A DNA stretch of 35,358 nt from Spirochaetota bacterium. Lineage in GTDB: Bacteria > Spirochaetota > Spirochaetia > SZUA-6. A program made the position numbers and the translations under genes. The notes beneath the pieces were generated by a model. That model worked only from the letters and a program-made list of their open reading frames with translations. It was not told the DNA's origin and made no database searches. The stretch is taken from positions 1-35,358 of the forward strand of contig JAADHF010000069.1 in assembly GCA_013151965.1 (NCBI GenBank), in the 5' to 3' direction. This document shows positions 23,858 through 32,411 of the stretch, one piece after another. Each line of letters opens with the position of its first letter. Within the stretch, counting starts at the first letter, position 1.

Positions 23858-24577
23858 ATGAAGGATAATCGTAAATCGGCAAGGGTCCGTAATATCGATC
23901 TTAAAAGTATATATGCGGAAACAGGCGGACACGGTATATCGGAGAGGGTTATTTCCGGGATACTGGAAAGAGTTCCTGAAACATATCGTATCGGCGAGGT
24001 ATCCTGGGCCCGGTATCCCTATAGGCCCGATGCGGTCTTTAAAATCGCAGGGACAGATGACGGGCTTGTGCTGCGGTATAAAGTTTCCGAAGACTCTATC
24101 CGGGCTGTAAACAATAAAACAAACGAACCTGTATATGAGGACAGTTGTGTTGAATTCTTCTTTTCCGAAGATGGGAAACATTACTATAATTTTGAATTTA
24201 ACTGCATAGGAACGGCATTAATCGGATACGGTTCTTCCCGTGAAAACAGGGAATGGATAGAACCTGAACTCATAGAAAAAATACTGCGTTTTCCCTCCCT
24301 GGGCAGAGAGCCTTTCACCGAGAAAAAGGGCTCCGTTACATGGCAGCTCTCCGTTTATATTCCCTTTACATTTTTTAAAAAGATGCATTTAGCGAAAAAA
24401 TATATTTCCGAAAGAGACCTGTCTGCTGCGGGGGGGGATGCCGGTCATTTTCGTGCCAATTTCTATAAATGCGGGGATAAATTAAGTACACCTCATTTTG
24501 TGTCCTGGAACAGAATATTAACGGAAAAACCTGATTTTCACAGGCCGGATTATTTCGGAGACCTTATATTTGAATAA
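23858..24577 (+). CDS. Carbohydrate-binding family 9-like (CBM9-like) protein
   Basis: A 239-residue protein without a signal peptide or membrane segment. The region VYEDSCVEFFF...YYNFEFNCIGTALIGYG (about 89-130) and the closing WNRILTEKPDFHRPDYFGDLIFE match the CBM9-like proteins found widely in Bacteroidetes and spirochaetes; these have a beta-sandwich related to the xylan-binding CBM9 domain. The role is unknown, and the lack of export suggests it is not a polysaccharide binder at the surface. It starts 10 bases after panB, so it is the probable last gene of the operon. An eight-G tract at 24430-24437 (codons for AGG) could be a slippage site. Confidence 0.7.
   Translation: MKDNRKSARVRNIDLKSIYAETGGHGISERVISGILERVPETYRIGEVSWARYPYRPDAVFKIAGTDDGLVLRYKVSEDSIRAVNNKTNEPVYEDSCVEFFFSEDGKHYYNFEFNCIGTALIGYGSSRENREWIEPELIEKILRFPSLGREPFTEKKGSVTWQLSVYIPFTFFKKMHLAKKYISERDLSAAGGDAGHFRANFYKCGDKLSTPHFVSWNRILTEKPDFHRPDYFGDLIFE
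24430..24437 (+). repeat. G8 homopolymer inside the CBM9-like gene
   Basis: Eight consecutive G bases lie within an intact reading frame. A gain or loss of one base would truncate the last 45 or so residues. A similar G8 run is at 9022-9029 in the glycerate kinase gene. Confidence 0.9.
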
Positions 24578-24597
24578 GCATTTTATTTCCCGCTGCA

Positions 24598-24629
24598 GGT
24601 CAGCAGGTTAATCGGTCAGCAGGTTAATC
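24598..24629. repeat. 16-base direct tandem duplication at the 3' end of the CDF gene
   Basis: GGTCAGCAGGTTAATC occurs twice back to back (24598-24613 and 24614-24629). The second copy contains the stop codon of the minus-strand CDF gene (TTA at 24624-24626 on the plus strand); the first lies just beyond the gene. It looks like a recent slippage or duplication and leaves the protein unchanged. Confidence 0.9.
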
Positions 24630-25550
24630 GGTACTGTAAGGTTCCATATGTACACTGACAATTGTGTTGTCGCCGAATCTTTTTCTTAATGCCTTTTCTA
24701 CGATACTTGCAAGGCCGTGTCCCTTTTCGATTGTCAGATTTTTATTGATGCGGATGTGAACATCGATAGCTATAAGATTACCTATTCTGCGTGTTCGTAA
24801 TTTATGCGGTTCATGAACCCCATTGACTGTCCGGATGATTTTAAGTATTTCTCCTTCACTTTCCTCGCATAGTGACGACTCCATAAGTTCGTTTACCGCC
24901 TGTACTATAATCTGAACAGCGGCTATAATTATCAGGGCGCCCACGAATAATGCGGCAACCGGGTCCAGCAGTGTCCAGCGCTTCCCTAAGAAAACAGCTC
25001 CTGTAATTCCCAGGGTAGTGGCTATGGATGAAAAAGCATCCGTTCTGTGATGCATGGCATTGGCTTTAAGTGCGGAGCTGTTAAGAATTCTGCCCTTTTT
25101 TATGGTGTACCTGTAGAGAATTTCTTTTGAAATCATCGAGAACAGTGCAATAAATATGGTATAAATACCGGGTCTGGGGAGTAGTGCACCGTGTACAGTG
25201 CGGATAATCGTTTCCACGCCGCTTTTTATTATTTCTATGCTGATCAGTCCCAGGGTAATGCCGATAAGGAGAGCGGAAAGTGTCTCGTATTTTCCGTGGC
25301 CGTAGTCGTGTGTTTTATCCTGCGGTTTACTTGCTGCGGATGCACCGATAATCACTGCAATATCGGTGGAAAAGTCCGACAGGGAATGAATGCCGTCAGC
25401 TATTAATGCCCGGCTTCTGCCCATGATTCCAGCCGCAATTTTAAGTATACTTAAAAAGAGGTTTAAAACAGAACCGATTAGAGTTACTCTCCGAATCTGT
25501 AAAAACCTTTCCGTAGAAGTTATTTGATTTAAATCTGCCTGTTTTTTCAT
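24624..25550 (-). CDS. Cation diffusion facilitator (CDF) family metal exporter
   Basis: A 308-residue inner-membrane antiporter that should export a divalent metal such as Zn, Fe, Co or Mn. Six membrane segments span about 25-215. The metal site is HxxxD in both TM2 (ADGIHSLSD, His55/Asp59) and TM5 (MHHRTDAFSS, His167/Asp171), a pattern common in zinc-type members. HDYGHGKYETLSAL marks the TM2-3 loop. The C-terminal cytoplasmic domain (about 225-308) includes VHEPHKLRTRRIGNLIAIDVHI and a closing VSVHMEP. Length fits the family. Single gene, divergent from the 25637 gene. The exact metal cannot be told. Confidence 0.93.
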   Translation of the reverse strand: MKKQADLNQITSTERFLQIRRVTLIGSVLNLFLSILKIAAGIMGRSRALIADGIHSLSDFSTDIAVIIGASAASKPQDKTHDYGHGKYETLSALLIGITLGLISIEIIKSGVETIIRTVHGALLPRPGIYTIFIALFSMISKEILYRYTIKKGRILNSSALKANAMHHRTDAFSSIATTLGITGAVFLGKRWTLLDPVAALFVGALIIIAAVQIIVQAVNELMESSLCEESEGEILKIIRTVNGVHEPHKLRTRRIGNLIAIDVHIRINKNLTIEKGHGLASIVEKALRKRFGDNTIVSVHMEPYSTD

Positions 25551-25636
25551 TCGGGTTCCATTTTTATTACAGAAAATAACAATTGTATAAAAGTATATAT
25601 AAAATCTGCCGAAATATCCAATAAGAGTATTAAAAA

Positions 25637-26116
25637 ATGTATTATGAACGTGTAAATTCGTTTAAAACTATGGAAAGATTAAGACATTTCTCCTTTATAG
25701 AAAAGGAAATAGCTGCCCGGATTAAAGAGATACGTGAAGTATTCGAAGATCATTTTGACAGAACATGGTTTTCCATTCTGATAGATGATCTCCCGATAGA
25801 TTCAAAAACTATCCGTGAAATAAGAGGGCTTGTATCTCTTAACCGGATATATCCCGAGGATATTCCGCTGATTTACAGCGGTGTAAAGGAGCTCGAGTCT
25901 TTTACCGTCCATGTGCGGAGATACCTTGTGCCCTTTATAAAGGACCGGCTTTTAGTTTCGGGCTTTTACCCAAAGGATCTTCTTAAGGATAAAAATCAGT
26001 ATATTTTAAGAAGACTTGTTGCATATACCTTTCCGTTTAATCTCGACCGACTTTCGTTCCTGACTTCCGGGCTAAAGGCAACGATTCTAAGCTTTTATCC
26101 TTATCTGAAAGATTAA
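25637..26116 (+). CDS. Uncharacterised 159-residue protein upstream of moxR
   Basis: I do not recognise this protein. It is soluble, mostly helical by eye, rich in charged and aromatic residues, with no signal peptide, membrane segment or cysteine. A central segment reads DLPIDSKTIREIRGLVSLNR, followed by YPEDIPLIYSGVKELESFTV and, near the end, two FP/FY-containing helices. Starts with ATG at 25637 without a clear ribosome binding site. It is on the same strand as the moxR cluster, 94 bases ahead of it, but moxR has its own strong promoter, so cotranscription is not assured. Confidence 0.6.
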   Translation: MYYERVNSFKTMERLRHFSFIEKEIAARIKEIREVFEDHFDRTWFSILIDDLPIDSKTIREIRGLVSLNRIYPEDIPLIYSGVKELESFTVHVRRYLVPFIKDRLLVSGFYPKDLLKDKNQYILRRLVAYTFPFNLDRLSFLTSGLKATILSFYPYLKD

Positions 26117-26129
26117 TCATAAGCCATAA

Positions 26130-26149
26130 ACCGTATCAAGAAATACGGT
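26130..26149. repeat. Inverted repeat between the 25637 gene and the moxR promoter
   Basis: ACCGTAT (26130-26136) and ATACGGT (26143-26149) are perfect inverted copies around 6 bases. On neither strand does a real T-tract follow, so a standard terminator is unlikely. It lies 21 bases before the moxR -35 box and could be an operator or activator site. Confidence 0.5.
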
Positions 26150-26170
26150 AAAAATAGTTACTTAATCAGA

Positions 26171-26199
26171 TTGCATCTTCCCCTGCAAACTGATAGAAT
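26171..26199 (+). promoter_or_regulatory. Extended -10 promoter of the moxR cluster
   Basis: TTGCAT (26171-26176) and TAGAAT (26194-26199) are 17 bases apart, with TG at 26191-26192 forming an extended -10. The predicted transcription start near 26206 is about 5 bases before ATG 26211, which has no ribosome binding site. Confidence 0.65.
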
Positions 26200-26210
26200 T
26201 TCGTTACAGT

Positions 26211-27215
26211 ATGGCTACCGTTTTAATAAGAGAAGAACAAATCGAGACAAAAAAAGAATTCGAAGATTCTTATTCAGTATCCCTTCGGCTTATAAATAAC
26301 CTGGAAACGGTTATAAGGGGAAAACATGAGGTCCTGGAATATCTTGTAAGTACATTATTTGCAGGCGGTCATATACTGATAGACGATGTTCCCGGACTTG
26401 GGAAAACAACAATTGCCAAAACAATGGCCCGTTCCATTGCAAAAACAGACAAAAGCAGTGCTGCTGTTCAGTTTAAAAGAATACAGTTTACACCCGACCT
26501 TCTGCCCTATGATATTACCGGTGTGGATATATTTAATCCGGAAAACCGTAAGTTTACCTTCGAAAAAGGACCTGTTTTTGCAAATATAGTGCTGGCTGAT
26601 GAGATAAACAGAACGACACCCAAGGTGCAGTCCGCACTATTGGAGGTAATGGCGGAGAATCAGGTAACCGTAGGGAATAAGACATATCTCATGGATCCTC
26701 TGTTTTTTGTTATAGCAACGCAGAATCCTGTGGAAACGGAGGGCACTTACTCGCTTCCCCTGGCTCAGCTGGACCGTTTTCTTATGCGCGTGGAAATAGG
26801 TTACCCCGATGCGGCATACGAATACGAAATTGTCAGAGATAATCCTTCTTTCACGATTCTGCCTAAGGTTAAACCCGTCTGCTCTAAAAGCGAAATCTTA
26901 AATGCACGTAAAACTGCATCCGAACTGGTATTCTGCGATGAGAGGCTTTTAAAAGTTTCCGTGGATATTGCAGTTTCCACGCGCGGGCACAGGGGTATAG
27001 AATTAGGTGTATCACCCCGCGGAAGCCTGATGCTGGTGAGGATTGCAAAGGCATACGCCCTTATAAAGGGAAGAAGTTATGTGATAGACCAGGATATTAT
27101 AGACCTTGCCCCTCTTGTAATGAGCCACAGGCTCAGGCTCAAGGATATAAAGATCGATCCGCATAAATTAATAAGGGAGATAGCGCTTGCTGAAATCTCC
27201 AAAATCAGGTATTAA
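26211..27215 (+). CDS. MoxR-family AAA+ ATPase
   Basis: A 334-residue cytoplasmic AAA+ ATPase, a chaperone-like factor that acts with DUF58/VWA proteins. Walker A is DDVPGLGKTT, followed by IQFTPDLLPYDITG (typical MoxR loop), Walker B VLADEINRTTPKVQSALLEVM, sensor 1 FFVIATQNPVE and the arginine-finger region LPLAQLDRFLMRV; the lid domain ends with SPRGSLMLVRIAKAYAL. Length is normal. First gene of a cluster with DUF58, transglutaminase and TPR proteins, resembling Bat-type aerotolerance or envelope-stress clusters. The message is probably leaderless. The next gene overlaps by 29 bases. Confidence 0.93.
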   Translation: MATVLIREEQIETKKEFEDSYSVSLRLINNLETVIRGKHEVLEYLVSTLFAGGHILIDDVPGLGKTTIAKTMARSIAKTDKSSAAVQFKRIQFTPDLLPYDITGVDIFNPENRKFTFEKGPVFANIVLADEINRTTPKVQSALLEVMAENQVTVGNKTYLMDPLFFVIATQNPVETEGTYSLPLAQLDRFLMRVEIGYPDAAYEYEIVRDNPSFTILPKVKPVCSKSEILNARKTASELVFCDERLLKVSVDIAVSTRGHRGIELGVSPRGSLMLVRIAKAYALIKGRSYVIDQDIIDLAPLVMSHRLRLKDIKIDPHKLIREIALAEISKIRY

Positions 27216-28494
27216 AAACCTTTTAAAACTGGTATTCCCATTCACCGGGAGAGGCGCTGCCTTTTTCTTTTTATCCGCAGGCATAATTACGGCTGGTTTT
27301 TTAAGGATGGATCTTGCCTCTCTGTTGTGGGGCAGTGCATTTTTAATCATATCCGTATATTCGTTAATCGGTAATCATATCGGTAAAAATTTTATACGGC
27401 ATTTCGTGCTGTCGTCACCGGATAATATGAACATAAGTTTTCCCTCGAAGGGTTCTTTCCCCGGTGAAAAAATGAATATAAGACTTCAGGTCGAAATCCC
27501 GGGATTTATGCTGCCCGGTTTTACTTCGGCCTTTGTCTGCATAATGTATTTTCCGGAAAGAAATCCGCTTGTTTTTAAAGCCGGGCTTAAAAGAGGGAGA
27601 AACGAATTGTTTCTTTCGGAAAAAGTTCTTTACAGGGGAATCTATAAGAGCAAATCGGCGTCTATTATTTACAGAGATTTTCTTAAATTTACGGAATCTA
27701 AAACGGAAATAGCCGTTCCGGAGTCTTTAATTGTATTTCCCGCACTTTCCGGTAAGCCGGCAACGGTTCAGCATTCCGGGGACGGAGGGGACAGCAGCAG
27801 GTATTCCGCGCATAAAAAACGAAGTAATGAACTTCTCGAGGTAAGAAAATATTTTCCGGGTGATGATGTTCGGAAGCTGAACTGGAAATTATTTGCACAT
27901 ACGGGAGAACTGTTTTTAAGAATCGGCGAAGAAACTCCTCCTCCGCAGTCGGAATTTTTACTGATTCTCGATTCGGGTTTAACTCCTGTTGTGCCGAAAG
28001 AATTACGGTCCGATTATCTGGATTCCCTTGTCGAAGCCTGCGGTTCCCATATTCTCCATTATCTTTTTAAGGGTCTTGAGGTTCTCTTTCTAAGCACTAA
28101 TACGGGACAGGCGGTAAGAATCGATCCTGAGAAAAGTACCGAACTATTGGCGATTCTTTCCGGAATAATATGGCACGATAATCCGGACAAAATAAATCTG
28201 CCTTTGCGGAAGAAGATGCATGCTGTCATTTTTACTTCGCCCGGTTCATCTGCCCTGGGAGGTTATGTTAAAGCTGTAACGGAACGGAATTGGCCTTTAA
28301 ATATCTATTTTAAAGATCTTTTTTTGCCGGGGACACCGGAAAGAGGCTTAAGAGATCTTATTTTCCGCACCGGTAAAAGAAAATTACATTATGATCCTGA
28401 AAAAACTGCAGAAATATTTAAAGCTGCGCTGAATGATGATATTAACCGTTACAGTAAAGTACAGGGGAGAAAGGCAAAAATTGGAAGGCTATAG
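27187..28494 (+). CDS. DUF58 domain protein with N-terminal membrane hairpin
   Basis: A 435-residue membrane-anchored protein. Two hydrophobic segments (about 18-35 and 40-60) are followed by a beta-rich region and then the DUF58 core: ELLEVRKYFPGDDVRKLNWK, the standard RxYxxGDxxRxIxW motif (about 215-235), and a VWA-like region starting FLLILDSG without a full DxSxS metal site. DUF58 proteins partner with MoxR ATPases. The start TTG at 27187 has AAGGGAGA 7 bases before it and lies inside moxR, which indicates translational coupling. The function of such pairs is not settled; envelope maturation or protein-complex assembly is suggested for relatives. Confidence 0.88.
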   Translation: MLKSPKSGIKNLLKLVFPFTGRGAAFFFLSAGIITAGFLRMDLASLLWGSAFLIISVYSLIGNHIGKNFIRHFVLSSPDNMNISFPSKGSFPGEKMNIRLQVEIPGFMLPGFTSAFVCIMYFPERNPLVFKAGLKRGRNELFLSEKVLYRGIYKSKSASIIYRDFLKFTESKTEIAVPESLIVFPALSGKPATVQHSGDGGDSSRYSAHKKRSNELLEVRKYFPGDDVRKLNWKLFAHTGELFLRIGEETPPPQSEFLLILDSGLTPVVPKELRSDYLDSLVEACGSHILHYLFKGLEVLFLSTNTGQAVRIDPEKSTELLAILSGIIWHDNPDKINLPLRKKMHAVIFTSPGSSALGGYVKAVTERNWPLNIYFKDLFLPGTPERGLRDLIFRTGKRKLHYDPEKTAEIFKAALNDDINRYSKVQGRKAKIGRL

Positions 28495-30580
28495 CGCAGG
28501 TAAAAAATTTACGGTATTCGTCTTAAGAAATATTGTTCTATACTTTCTTCTCTTTAATATATTTCTGCAGGTTAAGGATCAGGTCGATATAAGCTTTTTA
28601 AGTGTTTCTTTCCTGCTTGCCGTTGTTCTGGCTCTGTGGTTCGAAAAGAGCGGCCTTCGTTTTTTACCTGCTCTTCTTGTTATAATTGCCGTACCTTTTA
28701 TAATCAGGGTTTCTTCTTTTCTCATTTTTCGTGCGGATCAGAGTATATCTCCGGGTATTATAAGTGATTTTCTCTTTTTTAATTTTGATAAGGATTTTTA
28801 CCCTTCTCTTGTTCCCTTTCTGATTACGTGGCTTCTGAACTTTACAGCACTGCGGTATAAGAGCTTTATATTAGTCGAGGTTGCTGTAAATTCGATTTTT
28901 TTACTTTTGGTTTTCTGGCGGCAGGCGCATTTCAGAATTACTATTTATCCGCATCCGTCTCTTTTTGCCGCTTCTGTAATACTCTTTGTATTTGCCGAAA
29001 TTATTATCATCCTTATTTCCGATACGGGAAAATTTAAACCGCTTTTATCCTATACATGGGTGCTTGTTCCTCTTGTACTTATTCTATTGTTCTTTGTTTT
29101 CTCAAAGTACAGCGAAGGAGCTGTAAAAACAGGCGGCGGACTGATGAAACCCACCCTTTTCCGGTTCGATTTCTCGAATTATATTAAACTGGAAAGTGAG
29201 ATAGAAGTATCCGATGACCTGGTTCTGCTCTTCAGAAAACAGGGAAGATCGGAGAGAATTCTGTTAAGGCGCTTTGTTCTTTCGGGTTATTCGACAGGGA
29301 GGGGGTTCTACCGTTCCGATGAGGATGAGAGGAGCAGCCCGCCTGTAACCGTCCCGGATACCGTCATTGTTATGAAAGATCCCGGGTATAAGGACAGGAC
29401 GGATGTAAAGCAGGAATTCTTTTTTATCAATTTTGATCCTGCATCGTTAATCGCCATGAACTACCCTGTTAAGGTAACCCCTCTTGTTAACTGGGATTCT
29501 TCATCTTTTTTAAGAATCTACAGGGTAAATTCCCGCGTTACCTCTGTACTTGCTATGGAGCTGCAGGATTATCCCGGATATAAAGGAAAAAGCCTTAAAT
29601 ACTATATGGATTACGGGAATGATGATGATATAAAGAGGCTTGCGGAGAAAATAACCGAAGGTAAAAATACATACTACGGAAAGGTAAAGGCGATAGAAAC
29701 CTACCTTAAGAAAAATTATCTTTACTCACTGAAACCCGGAATAGCAGAGGACGGTAACCAGCTGCACCATTTTCTGTTTAAAAGCAAAAAGGGTTACTGT
29801 TCGTACTTTGCATTTGCCATGGCCCTTATGTGCAGAAGTCTCGGCATTCCCGCACGTGTGGCTGTGGGCTTTTTTGTTAACCCGGACATGGAAGTGCTGA
29901 ATTTTTACGAGGTAAGGGCTAATCAGGCTCATGCATGGGTGGAGGTTAACTTCGGCGACTTAGGGTGGATCGAGTTCGACCCTACCTCCGATAATCTGGC
30001 GCCCGGAGAGAACCTGCGCTTCGGGACAGAATTTGATTTTCCGAAGTTTGCAGGTCTGATCGAAGAGATATTAAAAAATCAGGATAAATTAAAAGCGGTA
30101 CAGAAAACTTCCGCTCCTTTTAAGGGAGACATTACACTTTTCGGAAAGGGCCTTAAAGCGGGATTTGAATTTTTAGCACGAATCTGGTACCTTGTTTTGC
30201 CTGCTTTCTATCTGATCTTTATATCATTTATAAAACTGTTTTATCTTTTCGGTTTTTTTATTGCCGGCAATATAAGGGCTAAGGTAAAATTCCTTTACAG
30301 GTACAGCCTCGCAAAACTGTACGGGGCGGGCGTTGTGCGTAAAGGTACGGAATCCCGCATGGAATATGCCGTACGTCTGGAAAAGATGGGATTTCGAATG
30401 CTTAAACTGACCAAAAGCTATCTCGGTTCCGTGTTTAATGATGATTTCAGCGGCATCGACTATGCGGAAGCGTTAGAAGCTTACAGAAGCATGAGGGATT
30501 CTTTTAATAAACGTTATCCGGTTATACTCAGGGCAGTGATTTTTCTTAATCCTCTTAACAGTTTTAGAAGTAAGATATGA
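28481..30580 (+). CDS. Membrane-bound transglutaminase-like protein (TgpA type)
   Basis: A 699-residue membrane protein. About six hydrophobic segments lie at residues 10-210, then a periplasmic region, a transglutaminase core and another membrane segment near 585-610. The papain-like triad is Cys440 (KKGYCSYFAFAMALMCRSLG), His484 (ANQAHAWVEV) and Asp500 (WIEFDPTS), numbered from the TTG start. The C-terminal 90 residues are cytoplasmic. I chose TTG at 28481 (AAGG 6 bases before); ATG at 28433 adds 16 residues and would overlap DUF58 more. In Pseudomonas TgpA-type proteins sit beside MoxR and DUF58 genes as here. Probable role in cross-linking or cleaving an envelope protein. Confidence 0.87.
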   Translation: MEGYSAGKKFTVFVLRNIVLYFLLFNIFLQVKDQVDISFLSVSFLLAVVLALWFEKSGLRFLPALLVIIAVPFIIRVSSFLIFRADQSISPGIISDFLFFNFDKDFYPSLVPFLITWLLNFTALRYKSFILVEVAVNSIFLLLVFWRQAHFRITIYPHPSLFAASVILFVFAEIIIILISDTGKFKPLLSYTWVLVPLVLILLFFVFSKYSEGAVKTGGGLMKPTLFRFDFSNYIKLESEIEVSDDLVLLFRKQGRSERILLRRFVLSGYSTGRGFYRSDEDERSSPPVTVPDTVIVMKDPGYKDRTDVKQEFFFINFDPASLIAMNYPVKVTPLVNWDSSSFLRIYRVNSRVTSVLAMELQDYPGYKGKSLKYYMDYGNDDDIKRLAEKITEGKNTYYGKVKAIETYLKKNYLYSLKPGIAEDGNQLHHFLFKSKKGYCSYFAFAMALMCRSLGIPARVAVGFFVNPDMEVLNFYEVRANQAHAWVEVNFGDLGWIEFDPTSDNLAPGENLRFGTEFDFPKFAGLIEEILKNQDKLKAVQKTSAPFKGDITLFGKGLKAGFEFLARIWYLVLPAFYLIFISFIKLFYLFGFFIAGNIRAKVKFLYRYSLAKLYGAGVVRKGTESRMEYAVRLEKMGFRMLKLTKSYLGSVFNDDFSGIDYAEALEAYRSMRDSFNKRYPVILRAVIFLNPLNSFRSKI

Positions 30581-32394
30581 ACTCCTGCAGATACGGAAAA
30601 TATATGGTTTATCTGTTTCTTTTTTTACTGTCATTAACCGGTGCGGAATCTGTATATGCGGAAATTAAAAGCCCCGGATGGTACGAAACTGAAGCAAGAA
30701 AAGCAATAGAAGCGAAGAACTACGAAAATGCAGTTACAGTGCTTAAGGAAGCGGAAAAGAATTATCCTGAAGTCCATAAATTTAATCTTCTTCTTGCAGA
30801 CCTTTACTATGATAAGAAACTCTTTAAACTTGCCCTAGAAGAGTATAAAAAAGCGGAGAATAAGGGAGACGAAAGCTATTACACTTTAAATCAGATTGCC
30901 AGAACATTCGGCAAGTTAAACAGGGATGCAGAGTCGATAACATACTTTAAAAAGATTCTTAAAATATATCCCGACAGTATGGAAATCTATGACGATCTCG
31001 GGTGGATGTATTTTAAGAGCCATCAGCTTAAAAAAGGTGAAGCGATTGTATTAAAGGCCATGAAACGCTATGGAAATAACAGGGCGCTTGCCATGACTCT
31101 CGGCACCATCTATTCCGGGTTGTACAATTATGAAAAAGCGAAGGAGTACTATCTTATATCGATAAAGAGCGCCCTTAAGGAAAAGGATGATTATTTTGCA
31201 TCCATCGCCTATTATAATCTCTCGCTTCTGGAACACAACTTCTATCATTTTAACTCGGCGTTGAAGTACACAAACGATTCCATAAGGATGGCGGACAGGG
31301 CGCCGGGGCATCTTTCCAGGGGGGAACTGTATCAGGCACAGATGAACTTTAAGGGTGCTATGGCGGAGTACAGGGCTGCACTGGAAAGCGACCGCACACC
31401 GCTTTCGAAGATTAACATTGCAATCCTCTACCAGAAAACAGGCAGGCTCGATTCGGCACGGCGGTATATAGAAAATGTTCTCTCCAGCAGGGACCTCTCC
31501 TGGATGTTTTACTACGGTACCGATCTGGAAAGACACTTTAAGGATATTCATGAAATACTGGCGGACTGCTATGAAGGACTTGTAAACCTGGAACTCGGAA
31601 AACCTGTTGCCGGAATTATTCCCAAAATAAAATCTATCTTTCTTGTTTTAAAGTACAGACTGCTTGGGTACTACCACAGGCAGAAGTTTCGGTCCTATTC
31701 CATAAGTGTGGGAAAAGCGTATTTAAACGAGAAGGATTACCTCGATGCATACTGGGAATTCTATAAGGCAAATGAAAAATACCGGGACATCGCTCTTAAG
31801 TATCTTTACCTTGCCCGCGGGATCGAAATAAAAATTACTCCCCATTCGGAAGTTTACTATCTGCAGGAAGAGGGAAAGATAAAAAAATCGGTAAAATTGC
31901 TGAATGAAACATTAAAAGGTTTCGACGGCTTCTGGGAGAGAGAGGGAATAGTAGAATCGTTAAGATCGATGATACCCCTGCTTAAAGGCAGATCGAATGC
32001 TGTCGAAAGAAGGGAGAGGATTAACCGGCTTTATTCGTATAATCGCGGTGCCTTACTCCAGTACGGATTCGGCCTGCCGCTGGAGGTTGGTTTTCGTTTT
32101 ACAAAAGCAGGTGCTGTAGAAAAGGATTTCCGGTCTGCGAGAAAAAAACGCCTTATTATACGCTTTCTTAAAAAATCCGGTTCGGAGGTAACGGAAACAG
32201 CGGGGGAAAAGGGCTTTCGGTACCGGCTTTTTATACAATGGAATGATTCGGAAAATATCCTCGTGAGATTTATTGACAAAAAAAAATCTATTGTGGTATA
32301 TGAGAAAAAAATTAAGCTTAAAGGCAAAAGATTAAAGGTTCAATGTGCCGACCTTGTTAATAGGATTATCAATTTAATCTATAAAGTAGGGTAG
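30577..32394 (+). CDS. Exported TPR-repeat protein
   Basis: A 605-residue protein with an N-terminal signal peptide (hydrophobic core 10-22, ending SVYA at about 28). Tetratricopeptide repeats cover about 35-290, for example ARKAIEAKNYENAVTVLKEAEKNYPE and YYTLNQIARTFGKLNRDAESITYF. The middle (about 320-450) is helical and may hold more TPRs. The last 100 residues look like a beta-rich domain with FIQWNDSENILVRFIDKK. The ATG overlaps the transglutaminase stop in an ATGA arrangement. TPR proteins are the usual last partners of Bat-like clusters. Probable periplasmic scaffold; the C-terminal domain is unassigned. Confidence 0.82.
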   Translation: MNSCRYGKYMVYLFLFLLSLTGAESVYAEIKSPGWYETEARKAIEAKNYENAVTVLKEAEKNYPEVHKFNLLLADLYYDKKLFKLALEEYKKAENKGDESYYTLNQIARTFGKLNRDAESITYFKKILKIYPDSMEIYDDLGWMYFKSHQLKKGEAIVLKAMKRYGNNRALAMTLGTIYSGLYNYEKAKEYYLISIKSALKEKDDYFASIAYYNLSLLEHNFYHFNSALKYTNDSIRMADRAPGHLSRGELYQAQMNFKGAMAEYRAALESDRTPLSKINIAILYQKTGRLDSARRYIENVLSSRDLSWMFYYGTDLERHFKDIHEILADCYEGLVNLELGKPVAGIIPKIKSIFLVLKYRLLGYYHRQKFRSYSISVGKAYLNEKDYLDAYWEFYKANEKYRDIALKYLYLARGIEIKITPHSEVYYLQEEGKIKKSVKLLNETLKGFDGFWEREGIVESLRSMIPLLKGRSNAVERRERINRLYSYNRGALLQYGFGLPLEVGFRFTKAGAVEKDFRSARKKRLIIRFLKKSGSEVTETAGEKGFRYRLFIQWNDSENILVRFIDKKKSIVVYEKKIKLKGKRLKVQCADLVNRIINLIYKVG

Positions 32395-32411
32395 ATTTTA
32401 CATGGTTAAAT

